9,368 nt of DNA from Phycisphaerae bacterium (GTDB lineage: Bacteria; Planctomycetota; Phycisphaerae; SM23-33), in the NCBI GenBank assembly GCA_030610965.1, contig JAUWQU010000085.1:1-9368 (forward strand), written 5' to 3'. The notes under the pieces are model-generated. The model was not told the DNA's origin. It saw only the letters and a program-made list of their open reading frames with translations, and made no database searches. Below are positions 1 to 8,300 of this stretch, piece after piece. How positions within the stretch are numbered: the first letter of the stretch is position 1; every line of letters begins with the position of its first letter. The position numbers and the translations under genes are program-made.

Positions 1-59
1 CCCAACGCCCCCCCGGAAATACTTCCGCAAGCCCGAAAACGCGGCACCGCGAACAAAGG

Positions 60-82
60 GGCCGGGAAATGTGCTACCGGCC
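60..82 (-). terminator. Weak hairpin downstream of the operon, possible terminator
   Basis: A perfect 6-bp inverted repeat (GGCCGG at 60-65, CCGGCC at 77-82) with an 11-nt loop lies about 150 nt past the dprA-like stop codon. On the minus strand it is followed by CCCTTTGTT, a poor T-tract, so intrinsic termination here would be inefficient. No better candidate was found between 83 and 230. Confidence 0.2.
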
Positions 83-135
83 TGATTCCGGATGGATGTT
101 TCCATATCCCGCCCTGATTTCCCAATCGGCCTCTT

Positions 136-153
136 AAATAGGTGACTGTCCCC
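136..153 (-). repeat. REP-like motif GGGGACAGTCACCTATTT
   Basis: On the minus strand the 18 bases read GGGGACAGTCACCTATTT. From memory, this motif or close variants recur in intergenic regions of many environmental bacterial genomes, often near REP-associated (RAYT/IS200-like) transposase genes. Only one copy is in the window, no hairpin partner is obvious and no transposase is present, so it may be a solitary remnant. Confidence 0.4.
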
Positions 154-172
154 GCTGGCTACCCGCTGGCTA
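151..172 (+). repeat. Perfect 11-bp tandem duplication
   Basis: CCCGCTGGCTA occurs twice in direct succession (151-161 and 162-172), beginning within the last bases of the REP-like motif. Non-coding; probably a small slippage or insertion scar downstream of the operon. Confidence 0.7.
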
Positions 173-230
173 TCGCGATGGTCCTTGCCATCTTCACGCT
201 ACCGTCGCCCCCGGCAGGTGTGCCCACAAC

Positions 231-839
231 TCAGCCGACCACATTGCCGCAAGTGAGTCCAGAGCAGGCCCCCAGCGCAAGCAAGTTGGCATTCTCCGGG
301 CCGGCGACGGTCCATAAGGGTTTGCCCCAGGCGACGATTTCCCGGCAGAGCGTTTCGGTCTTCCCGCCGGGGCTGGCGTGGGCGACGAAAACCGCGTCGG
401 CAAGGGCCACGACGAGCCGATTGCGAGCTTCGGCAATGTGCGCCTTTGGTCGTTTGATCTTCCCGTCAAAGGCCGATAGTACAAGCAGCCGGCCCTGCTC
501 CAACGGCCCGCGCCAGTCCTGCGGGATGCGCATTCCTTCAAGCCCTCTCGCCGGACAGATGACGACCGGGCCGGTCCCGCGGAGGAGCAGGCGCAGGCAC
601 TCTTTCTCGACCGGCGAGTGGAAGCCCCCGATGACGGCCTCGCCATTGGCTGCCCACGTTTGGGCAAGGTCATGGGTTGCCAGGATCAGGCTGGCCGGGC
701 ACCGCAACGAGGCGATGACCCCCAGGCTGCGGCGAGCCAGAATCCCAACGTCGCCCAAGGCCGACATCAGGGCGGGGGCGTCTTGACCAAGAATACCCTT
801 GGCAACTGGTGGGCAAGTGATCACTTCGAGTCTAGTCAT
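231..839 (-). CDS. DprA/Smf-like Rossmann-fold protein (SLOG superfamily), 202 aa
   Basis: Similar to the central Rossmann-like domain of DprA, the single-stranded-DNA-binding protein that loads RecA during transformation. Visible DprA-like elements are the IGGFHSPVEKE segment (70-80, where DprA has SGLARGID), PVVICPARGLE (91-101, cf. AVLGTGLD), AEARNRLVVALADAVFVAHA (136-155, cf. RNRIIAGLSRGVLVVEA), PGGKTETLCREIV (157-169) and KPLWTVAGP (173-181). It lacks the N-terminal SAM-like and C-terminal winged-helix domains of full-length DprA, and at ~200 residues is close to a minimal SLOG domain. SLOG proteins in conflict systems can bind nucleotides or nucleotide-derived signals, so a sensor or DNA-end-binding role is possible. 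It starts 4 nt after the PLD gene; no strong Shine-Dalgarno is seen (AAGG about 12 nt upstream), consistent with coupled translation. GC is high (65-73% in lines 601-780) except for the first ~20 codons. Likely the last gene of the operon. Confidence 0.83.
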   Translation of the reverse strand: MTRLEVITCPPVAKGILGQDAPALMSALGDVGILARRSLGVIASLRCPASLILATHDLAQTWAANGEAVIGGFHSPVEKECLRLLLRGTGPVVICPARGLEGMRIPQDWRGPLEQGRLLVLSAFDGKIKRPKAHIAEARNRLVVALADAVFVAHASPGGKTETLCREIVAWGKPLWTVAGPENANLLALGACSGLTCGNVVG

Positions 840-843
840 CCGA

Positions 844-2052
844 CTATCTTGCCTTATGCCACGCTCTTAGAAGCAGTTCGCGATCATTGCCAGTCCAACT
901 TCGGCTGCCCTTGTTGCATCGGTAGTCTTGGATGGCTTCCCGGAGATGTCTCGGCAGCTTCGCAGGATTTCGCAGGATTGGGGCCAATGCACGAAAGTCT
1001 TCAAGTTTCAACTCACATACTGCTTCACTGGCACTGCACAAGAGTTCGATGGCCATGAGGACGTTCCTCTCGACCGGGTTGTGCATATTCGCAAAGAAGA
1101 AGGCCCTGACCTCGCTCCTCAGTCTGGAAAATAACATTGCTGCCCGCCGAAAACTAGCGATTTTGGTGTTTATCAGAGAGAGAGATTCGTCGCTTTGATG
1201 CTTCACCCATTTACACCACACATGGGCAAGGGATTCGACGCTCTCGCACGACTGTGCCTTTCGGCCAATGGCATTAAGAGTTGACCCATAGATGAGCCCC
1301 AACAGCCGCAACTCGCTGAGGGGCTTCCCTTCAATGTTTGGAAATTCATGCAGTATTGCTAAGAGCCGGCTCAGATTGCGTATGTTGTTCCCTGCTTGGT
1401 CCATGCTAAGGATGCCTATAGGAATCCCAATCGTTTCACACACATCATCGAGAACCTCAATGTCCTCCACATGATCGGCTTGTCCGCGCGTTCGCGGTGT
1501 CAGCGGGCGGCGGAGTCTTCGCTGTCTAATCCTTCCACGAGCAGCGACGCGCCAACGCTTTTGGTATTCGCGCACGAAAGCATGATCTATCTCTTCTGCA
1601 CCTTCCCGATCATTCCACAACTCAGTGAACCAACGGCTGATACGCCGAAGTACGCCGATATTCGTTACCAGGATCGCAGCTTCTACGCCGCCCTGTAGCC
1701 CAGAGTCGCTGAGATTTGCGCTGCCAACCACAGCCCCTCGAGCAACTCCAAGCCGATTGCGAGCAAGATAGACCTTAGGGTGGTAAACTCGAAAACCCGT
1801 ATACCGCCGCACCTGCACACCTGCATTGAGAGCGAGACGCAATGCGTTTGGGTGCGTCAGATCGAATTGGTCGGTGAACAGAATGCGAACGCACTTTGGG
1901 TCAAGGCCACGGATAAGGTGCCTTACAGCATGCCATCCGCTGACCTGCAAATAACTAACAGCAAAATCAACCCTGCCGTCGCCGGAGATGATCTGCGTAA
2001 TGCCATCCAAGGCAGATTCGGACGGCGTGTTGCCGAGAAACGTGCTACGCAT
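844..2052 (-). CDS. Stand-alone PLD-type nuclease, 402 aa
   Basis: Predicted phosphodiesterase/nuclease. The N-terminal ~150 residues are a single PLD half-domain: a strand-rich start (VDFAVSYLQVSGW, 28-40) and one HKD-like signature, H91-P-K93 followed by GSANLS (110-115). PLD enzymes need two such motifs per active site, so it should act as a homodimer or pair with the PLD domain of the helicase. Residues ~160-195 are Arg-rich and could contact DNA; the remaining ~200 residues look mostly helical and are not recognised. The ATG at 2052 is chosen because GAGGGAG lies 8 nt upstream and because it overlaps the methylase stop by 8 nt, a sign of translational coupling. The frame stays open to 2133, which would overlap the methylase by 89 nt without comparable support. 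The gene is about 47-55% GC by hand count of two lines, well below the helicase gene. It could be equivalent to DISARM DrmC, but that is inference. Confidence 0.85.
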   Translation of the reverse strand: MRSTFLGNTPSESALDGITQIISGDGRVDFAVSYLQVSGWHAVRHLIRGLDPKCVRILFTDQFDLTHPNALRLALNAGVQVRRYTGFRVYHPKVYLARNRLGVARGAVVGSANLSDSGLQGGVEAAILVTNIGVLRRISRWFTELWNDREGAEEIDHAFVREYQKRWRVAARGRIRQRRLRRPLTPRTRGQADHVEDIEVLDDVCETIGIPIGILSMDQAGNNIRNLSRLLAILHEFPNIEGKPLSELRLLGLIYGSTLNAIGRKAQSCESVESLAHVWCKWVKHQSDESLSLINTKIASFRRAAMLFSRLRSEVRAFFFANMHNPVERNVLMAIELLCSASEAVCELKLEDFRALAPILRNPAKLPRHLREAIQDYRCNKGSRSWTGNDRELLLRAWHKAR

Positions 2053-5000
2053 CTTCCACACTCCCTCGGTACTTGGCATCGAACCCCAACAGCCAATCGA
2101 CCTGATTGTCGTTAAGGTGATAGTACCGCGCAAGAAGACGGTCGATCTCGTCCAGCAGTTGCCTTGAAAGACCGACGTGGAAGCTCACTTCTCTTTGTTG
2201 CGTGCCATCTGCGCGCTTCCGTACTTGGACACTAGAATTCTTCTTCAAGTCGCAGAGAAGTTGCGAGGCCAAGTTATTAAAAGCTTTATCCTCGGCGAGC
2301 TTCGGTGAAAACGGCATAGACTCAACGTCCCTCTTCGTAACGTGGTAGCAGTCCGAAATGGCGATCCAAAACCAATAGTACAGGCTGGAGGACAACAGAC
2401 AAATAGCGGCATCTCCGAATCCCGGATTCAGACGCAATTCTTTGTATTCGTTTGAGAGCTTCTCGCGTATGCATTTACGGAAGTAGCGCCCGCCGCTATG
2501 GTAGTGCACGATATCAGCCTCCCCACCAACGGTCATGCAGTTGTTGGTGCGAGGATACGCGCGTATCGCCGCAAGAATCGAGATTGCCTCCGGGGAGCCC
2601 AGTTTTGGAATAGAGCTGATATCAAGCTCCAGTTCAGTCATGGAATACGCCAGGGTGTTGAACAAGAACTCGCGGAATTGCTCCTGCCAACGAGTATACC
2701 GAGTTGTGAAGATGTGACGGTCTAGGACCTGCCTGCGATCCATCTGGCCCAGAAAGATCGTCAGGTTCATGTCGACGCCTACAAACAGCTTCCCTGGACG
2801 AACCGCGAAGTTGCTTATATGGAGAGGATGGAACGTGGCTGCAATGAGTCGCATGAGCGGTAGCATCCTCGGCGTAGACACGGCACTGATGGGCGTGATC
2901 ATACCCAGACGCCCTGTATTGGTAAGGAACTGCGAACATCGCTCGACGCAAAGGGCGTAGAGGTTGCCCGTCTTACTTAAGGTGAGACCTAGGACGGAGT
3001 ACTCACCAAGAACATTAGACAACTCAACGTACGGAGGGTTTCCAACTACCACGTCAAAACCGTTCCGTCGCATGATGCCGTAGAACTCGACGAACCAATG
3101 GAACGGCTTGTGCGAGCACAGCCAAGCGCTATAACTGGCCTTCTTGGAAGGGTCGATAGCGTAATCAGTCGCAAGGTAGCGATTCAGTTCGCTCTCCAAC
3201 TCGCCAAGTCGATCCCGAAGCGTCTGCTTGTCCGTGGCCGTGACTGTTCCACCAAGCTCGCCTTGCTGCTGCCGAAAAAGGCCGAAAAGCCTATCCACGT
3301 CCTTGGCCTTCTCTTCAATGCGGGCGAGGGCGTTGTCGAAATCCAGCTTCGACTGGACGGCCTTCTTGACCTGTTCGTAGGTAGCGTAGCCGACAAGGGT
3401 GTTGCCGGCTCGGATGTTGAAGTCGATGTCAGGCAGCGGCTCGATTTGGTCGGGGCGGTCGATTTGGGCGACGAGCTTGAGGAAGAGGCGCAGTTTGCAG
3501 ATCTCTACCGCCTCTTCCATGATGTCCACGCCGTAGAGGTTGTTGAGAATGATGGACTTGTAGATGAAGTACTTGCGGTTGGGGTGCTTGCCCACGCGGT
3601 CGAGCACCTTGCGGAAGTCCGCGAACTTCTCCGGGCGGTGCTTCTCGCCCGAGCGGTCGAGTTCATCAAGGAAGACCTCCATCCGGTCCAGGCAGGCTTC
3701 GTATAGCGATTCCAGGATATTAAGCACCGCGAACAGGAAGGCGCCCGACCCGCAAGTCGGGTCCAGAACCGTCACTTGCAGGATGGCGTGCCAGAAAGCC
3801 CGCAGCAGTTCCGGCCCTTCGCAGTTCTCTATCACATCATGGGCAAACTGCTCGATGTCCAGGTTCAGCGTGATAAGGTCGTTGATGTCCCGAACCTCGC
3901 CTCGGGCAAGCTTGGCGCGGAGTTCAAGGCAGCGTTTCCGGCGCTCGACGTACTCGCGCCAAGTCTCGGTAGGCAGGGCAAGGTTGGCCCCATCGGGGCC
4001 TGGGATGACCGCTTGGCGGAGGTTGTAGTCCCGGTTAAACATGCGGGCCTTGGGGTCGTCCATGCCCTTGCGGACGAATTCCGGCAGCGATGTTTCCGGG
4101 ACGGCCTGCCCGTCGTCGTCGATGACCCCTCGCCGCATGGAGGCGTAGATGTAGCGATCCGGGTCGGCCGCCAGGAGCCGCCAGATGGATTGCTCGCCGT
4201 CGAAGGCGATCTTGCACTTGGGCTTGGCGGCGTCAAAGAGGAACGGAATGACCGTGTTGCGGCTGATGTAGCCGGTGATGTCTTCCTTGGTGTAGTAGGC
4301 CCCCATCTGCTTCTGGTTGATGTACTTCTCAAAGATGTAGCCCAGCACATCGGGGTTGATTTCGTTGTCCTGCCGCAACGGGCGCTCGTCCAGATGCCAG
4401 TGGTAGCGGTCGAAAAAATCGAAGAGGCGCTCGAAGGTGGGGTCGGCGATGTCAATAGCCCGGGCGTGCAGTTCCTCGATCTGGTGCTTGAGGAACAGGC
4501 CGCCATTCAAGTACGGAACCTTGCCCAGGAGCTTGTTGACCGCGGCCGAGCGGTCGGATTCCTTCTGTGCGAAGCCCTCGAAAAAGAGCGGGCAGAGGAA
4601 GTCCCTGTAGAACCGGTCCTTGCCCCGCGCCTTGCTGGCGGCGAGCTTGCTGCGGAGGTAGTTCTGGTCGGCGTCCAGGAAGCCCTTCTTCTGGACGAAG
4701 TAAATGAACATCAGGCGGTTGAGCATGACCGAGACATACCAACGCTGCATGTCGCCGTCGGGGATGCCCTTGAGGAACTTGAGGAAAGCCGCGTGCTCAG
4801 TCTTGAAGAATTCGTAGAACCGCTTGGTAACCTTCGCAATGTCAAAACCGGCGCGGACGCGGCTGGTCACATCCACAAGGGTAAGCGCGGCCTCCTCTTC
4901 CAGGCCGAAAGCGACAGCTTGGAGTTTCTGAATCAAGGCGTCGCCGGGCTGGTCGCGGTGGAAGGTGTGCGGGCGGCAGGCGGTGGGCTTGCGCGGCTCG

Positions 5001-5317
5001 CGCTTGACCCACTGCCAGACCTGGGTTGTCTTGGCGGCGTCGGTGAAGATCAACAGGTGCTCGCGCGCGGACTTCGTTACCTGGTGGTCTATCTTGCGGC
5101 GCGTCGGGTAGTCGGGAATGCCGTTGTCGGCGCCCGCGGCTGTGACGTATGCGACCATGCCGCGCTTCTCTGCGACAGGGGCAAGCGTGTACGTCCGGCC
5201 ATCCACGGTAACTTCAAGGACCGTGCCGTAGCAGTCCCAGCCAAGCTCCTCAACGAAGAGCTTGGTGAAGTTGAAGTCCTTCAAGCACTGCCGGACCCGA
5301 GCCACGTTTAGCTGCAT
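2045..5317 (-). CDS. Eco57I-type adenine-N6 DNA methyltransferase (DrmMI/PglX-like), 1090 aa
   Basis: Predicted S-adenosylmethionine-dependent adenine-N6 DNA methyltransferase, the modification and probable specificity subunit. The motif order is class gamma: YYT (341-343, motif X-like), then the SAM-binding DPTCGSGAFL (519-528, motif I), then NPPY (760-763, catalytic motif IV). A predicted coiled coil (about 675-725) sits between motifs I and IV. After NPPY comes a target-recognition-like region and an end typical of the family (ARYYHLNDNQVDWLLGF). The first ~110 residues (FVEELGWD onward) resemble the N-terminus of large type IIG/ISP-like enzymes, but I see no intact PD-(D/E)xK site, so nuclease activity in this chain is doubtful. 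The ATG at 5317 has GGAAGGA 9 nt upstream. The stop overlaps the next gene's start by 8 nt. Codons after about residue 755 are clearly lower in GC than those before, suggesting replacement of the recognition region. BREX PglX is the main alternative relative, but no BREX partners are present. Confidence 0.92.
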   Translation of the reverse strand: MQLNVARVRQCLKDFNFTKLFVEELGWDCYGTVLEVTVDGRTYTLAPVAEKRGMVAYVTAAGADNGIPDYPTRRKIDHQVTKSAREHLLIFTDAAKTTQVWQWVKREPRKPTACRPHTFHRDQPGDALIQKLQAVAFGLEEEAALTLVDVTSRVRAGFDIAKVTKRFYEFFKTEHAAFLKFLKGIPDGDMQRWYVSVMLNRLMFIYFVQKKGFLDADQNYLRSKLAASKARGKDRFYRDFLCPLFFEGFAQKESDRSAAVNKLLGKVPYLNGGLFLKHQIEELHARAIDIADPTFERLFDFFDRYHWHLDERPLRQDNEINPDVLGYIFEKYINQKQMGAYYTKEDITGYISRNTVIPFLFDAAKPKCKIAFDGEQSIWRLLAADPDRYIYASMRRGVIDDDGQAVPETSLPEFVRKGMDDPKARMFNRDYNLRQAVIPGPDGANLALPTETWREYVERRKRCLELRAKLARGEVRDINDLITLNLDIEQFAHDVIENCEGPELLRAFWHAILQVTVLDPTCGSGAFLFAVLNILESLYEACLDRMEVFLDELDRSGEKHRPEKFADFRKVLDRVGKHPNRKYFIYKSIILNNLYGVDIMEEAVEICKLRLFLKLVAQIDRPDQIEPLPDIDFNIRAGNTLVGYATYEQVKKAVQSKLDFDNALARIEEKAKDVDRLFGLFRQQQGELGGTVTATDKQTLRDRLGELESELNRYLATDYAIDPSKKASYSAWLCSHKPFHWFVEFYGIMRRNGFDVVVGNPPYVELSNVLGEYSVLGLTLSKTGNLYALCVERCSQFLTNTGRLGMITPISAVSTPRMLPLMRLIAATFHPLHISNFAVRPGKLFVGVDMNLTIFLGQMDRRQVLDRHIFTTRYTRWQEQFREFLFNTLAYSMTELELDISSIPKLGSPEAISILAAIRAYPRTNNCMTVGGEADIVHYHSGGRYFRKCIREKLSNEYKELRLNPGFGDAAICLLSSSLYYWFWIAISDCYHVTKRDVESMPFSPKLAEDKAFNNLASQLLCDLKKNSSVQVRKRADGTQQREVSFHVGLSRQLLDEIDRLLARYYHLNDNQVDWLLGFDAKYRGSVEDA
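2061..2067 (-). promoter_or_regulatory. Ribosome binding site deciding the PLD nuclease start
   Basis: GAGGGAG on the minus strand, 8 nt before the ATG at 2052, lying inside the last codons of the methylase gene. It picks the 402-residue product over the longer in-frame extension to 2133 and fits coupled translation of methylase and nuclease. Confidence 0.65.
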
Positions 5318-5326
5318 ATCGCGTTG

Positions 5327-5333
5327 TCCTTCC
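5327..5333 (-). promoter_or_regulatory. Ribosome binding site of the methyltransferase
   Basis: GGAAGGA on the minus strand, 9 nt before the ATG at 5317, in the 27-nt gap after the helicase stop codon. It gives the methylase its own strong initiation signal within the shared transcript. Confidence 0.65.
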
Positions 5334-5344
5334 AGGCAAACCGG

Positions 5345-8300
5345 CTACTGCCCCTTGTCTTGAGCCAAAGGCAGCTTGGCCTGGGGCTTGGGCGGCGGTC
5401 GAAACCACGATGTCTCATCCTTGTTCGCCGAAAGCCCCATCGAGCAGATGATGCGAGGTTCCTGCGATTCTTCATCGTCGTGAATCAGGCACAGGCGGGC
5501 ATCTTCCCGCAAGTTGACGACCAGCCGGGCCAATTCCTCATCCTCGACGCCGCTGCGAAGCTGGCGGTTGAGGATGTCCTTCGCGAGTTGGCGGAGCGGG
5601 TAGCGGTAGATTTCCTCGATAGCCTTCTCGATTGCCCCGAAGAGCGGCTCGTGCTCGAAAAGGGTGCCTCTGGCATCCTCGGCGTATCGCTTTAGCCGGT
5701 CGTACGTGCGGCGACGGGCGCCCGATGGCCGGCCAAGCCCCCCACCGATGTTCTTCTGCTCCTGGACAATCAGGTCCACGCCCTTCTTGACCAGGGCGTG
5801 ATGTTCGGCCAGGCGGGGCAGGGCGGGCGTTTCGGGCTTGCACTCGGCGGCCCGGAGGATGGTGAGTTGGGATTCGGTGACGATGTTGCCCTTCTTGTCC
5901 ACCCAGGCAACGGCGTCGTTGTCGTCGGCCGTGCGGAGATAGACCAGTACGCCTTCGGGCTTGCCGCCCGTGGGGCTGTGCGGCCGGGTGGAATAGACCA
6001 CGTTGGGCAGGGCCGGAATGACCTTCTCCAACTCCGGGTCGGCGTCGATGGCGTTCTTCCATATCTGGTAGGCTTGGGAGGCCAGGTCCACCTCGGTGTC
6101 CGAATCGCCGTCGAGGAGGCCGGCTTTCTCCGTGAACAGGTCGCGGATGGCTCGGTCGTCACGGTCATCCTCGAAGAACGCCTCATCCGTGCCGACGACC
6201 TCGGCGTTTTCGGTGAGCCGCTGGCGAACGCGAGATCGCAAGTGAATGATCCGTTCCACGCCGTCGGCGGGGAGGAAGGAGTAGCACAGAATCTTCTCGG
6301 CCTTCTGGCCGATGCGGTCCACGCGGCCGACGCGCTGGACGAGGCGGATGATAGCCCAGGGCAGATCGAAATTGACGACGATTGCGCAGTCCTGGAGGTT
6401 CTGGCCTTCGCTGAGCACGTCAGTGGCGACCAGTACGCGGAGGTCATCGTCGGGGGGGATTGAGTCCCGCTTTTCATTGCTAACAGGGCTGAATCGCCAG
6501 GCAAGAGCGGTGGGGTTGGGCGAATCTCCCGTCACGCCTGCCAGGGCGTCGATACCGCGGGCCTGGAGTTGCCGTTCCAGGTAGCGAACGGTATCGGCAA
6601 ACTGGGTGAAGACGATGACCTTCTCCTTCGGGTGTTGCTTGGTCAGCAGGTCGGCCAGGGCATCCAACTTCGTATCCTTGGCGGGGTCCCACTGGCCGCA
6701 ACGCTTCAAGACTTCCAGCAGGGCGAGGGCATCGGCCTCCAAGTCCTTGGCCAGGTCCGGAATGAACACATCCGCCCTCAGCCACTTGAAACGCCCCTGG
6801 TAGTGCTTTGCGTAGTTCTGGTACACATCGGCGGCGCGGGCCTTGAAATCCTCCGGGGTCCGCGGCGCTTCGCCTTGGCCGGATTCGCGCTGCCCGTTGT
6901 CGTCGTCATCGCCGTTGGGCAGCGGAAGGGGCTCATCTCCATCGTAGACCCTTGCGTCCAGCAAGCCCATGTCTTGCGTGCCGATCGGCAGGGGCAAGCC
7001 GTTCTCGATGGCGTGCAGATACACAAAGTTCCGCAGGATGTGCCGTTCGATGGATTGGATGAACGCGAAGCCGCCGCTCTCCAACCGCTTGAAAAGGTTC
7101 GTTCGGCAGAAGCCCATGAGCCGCTTGCCGGCGCGCGACAGATCGTCGATGATTTTGGTTTCCGCCGGCGTCGGCGGCGTATGGTGCGCTGGCGCTACAT
7201 AGTTGCCCAACCCGTAGCGTGGTAACGTGAGGTCTTCGATAGCGTCCACGACCCTGGGCGCGTACATCTTGGCGTACTGGTCGTTGGGGTCCTTGTCGTC
7301 GATGGTGAACTTGGCCCGCTTGGGAATACGGTTGGGGAAGAACGACTTCGTGCCGTCCTCGAACGTCAGGTACATGCGGCCGGAGGGCGGGTCAGTCTTG
7401 GCGTAGTTGTCCTTGATGAAGCTGCGGGTCCGGCGCACCAGGAAGCGCCGCATCAGGTCGCGCCAGTCATCGGCATAATCGCTATGGTCGAAAGCGGCCA
7501 GGGAGCGAACCGGGCACTGGTGCTTGCGGGTGAACTCGTCTTCGCCGAGTTGGCGGAGCAGTCGTTCCGGGCGGACGCCGATGTCCTTGTCCTCGGCCAC
7601 GAACAGCCGGAGTTGGTTGGACAGGTCGAGGTAGGTCTTGTTGTAGGGCGTCGCGGAAAGAAGGATGACGCGGCTTTCGTTTTCCGCCACGTATTCCTGG
7701 ATCGCCCGATACGTTTTGCCCTCGCGGTTGCGGAGGTTGTGGCTCTCGTCAATCAGCACCAAGCGGTATCGCCCCGGCAGTTTCGGCAGTTCCCTGGTAG
7801 CCATGCTCAAGGAAAGTACCGTCCCTCGAAGCCCGTACCGCTGCCGGTAGTCCTCCCACATTGGCACGAGGTTCTTCGGGCAAAGGATGAGCGTCTTCAT
7901 CCCTTGATCGTCCTCGAAGATTCTTGCAAGGGCCGTTGCAATGAGGGTCTTGCCGAGGCCAACCACGTCGCCCAGGAGCACACCGCCGCGGTTGTGGAGG
8001 TGGTGGGCGGCAATCTGCACCGCCGCCTTCTGGAACTCGAACAACTTGTTGCCGAAGTCCTTGGGAATCTGGAAGTCTGTCAAGCCGTCGCGTGCTTCCT
8101 TGGACAGATGCCAGGCGATCTTGAGGTAGATGTGGTACGGCGGGACCGGCTTCGTGCGCGCCCAACTGGACTCGATGATGTCCGCGAGTTCCTTGGAAAT
8201 GTCAATGCACCAACGGTCGCTCCACCGATCCTCAAACCACTTGGCGAGCTTCTGACAGGCATCGTGATCCATGACATCGACGTTAAGCTCACCTTGGTTG

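Larger units (their letters stand above)
780..3060. other. Low-GC block: putative exchanged specificity cassette
   Basis: Hand counts of 60-nt lines: 721-780 is 73% GC, 781-840 is 48%, 841-900 is 50%, 1141-1200 is 47%, 2281-2340 is 50%, 2401-2460 is 45%, 3001-3060 is 45%. GC then climbs through 57% and 53% (3061-3180) to 62% at 3421-3480 and stays high. The block covers the C-terminal third of the methylase from its NPPY motif, the whole PLD nuclease gene and the first ~20 codons of the dprA-like gene. Its edges fall inside two genes rather than between genes, as expected from homologous recombination in conserved flanks. No insertion sequence, integrase or target duplication is seen. Confidence 0.6.

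Noticed and set aside
142..786. Plus-strand open frame of 214 codons opposite the dprA-like gene
   Set aside because: Biased Pro/Ser/Arg composition, no ribosome binding site, and the opposite strand encodes recognisable DprA-like segments.
2045..2133. Longer start for the PLD nuclease at 2133
   Set aside because: It would overlap the methylase by 89 nt with no ribosome binding site, while the ATG at 2052 has GAGGGAG 8 nt upstream.
3776..5311. Plus-strand open frame of 511 codons
   Set aside because: It lies entirely opposite the methylase gene. High-GC codon bias leaves the antisense frame open, and its product is repetitive Val/Leu/Glu/Ala-rich sequence with no family motifs.
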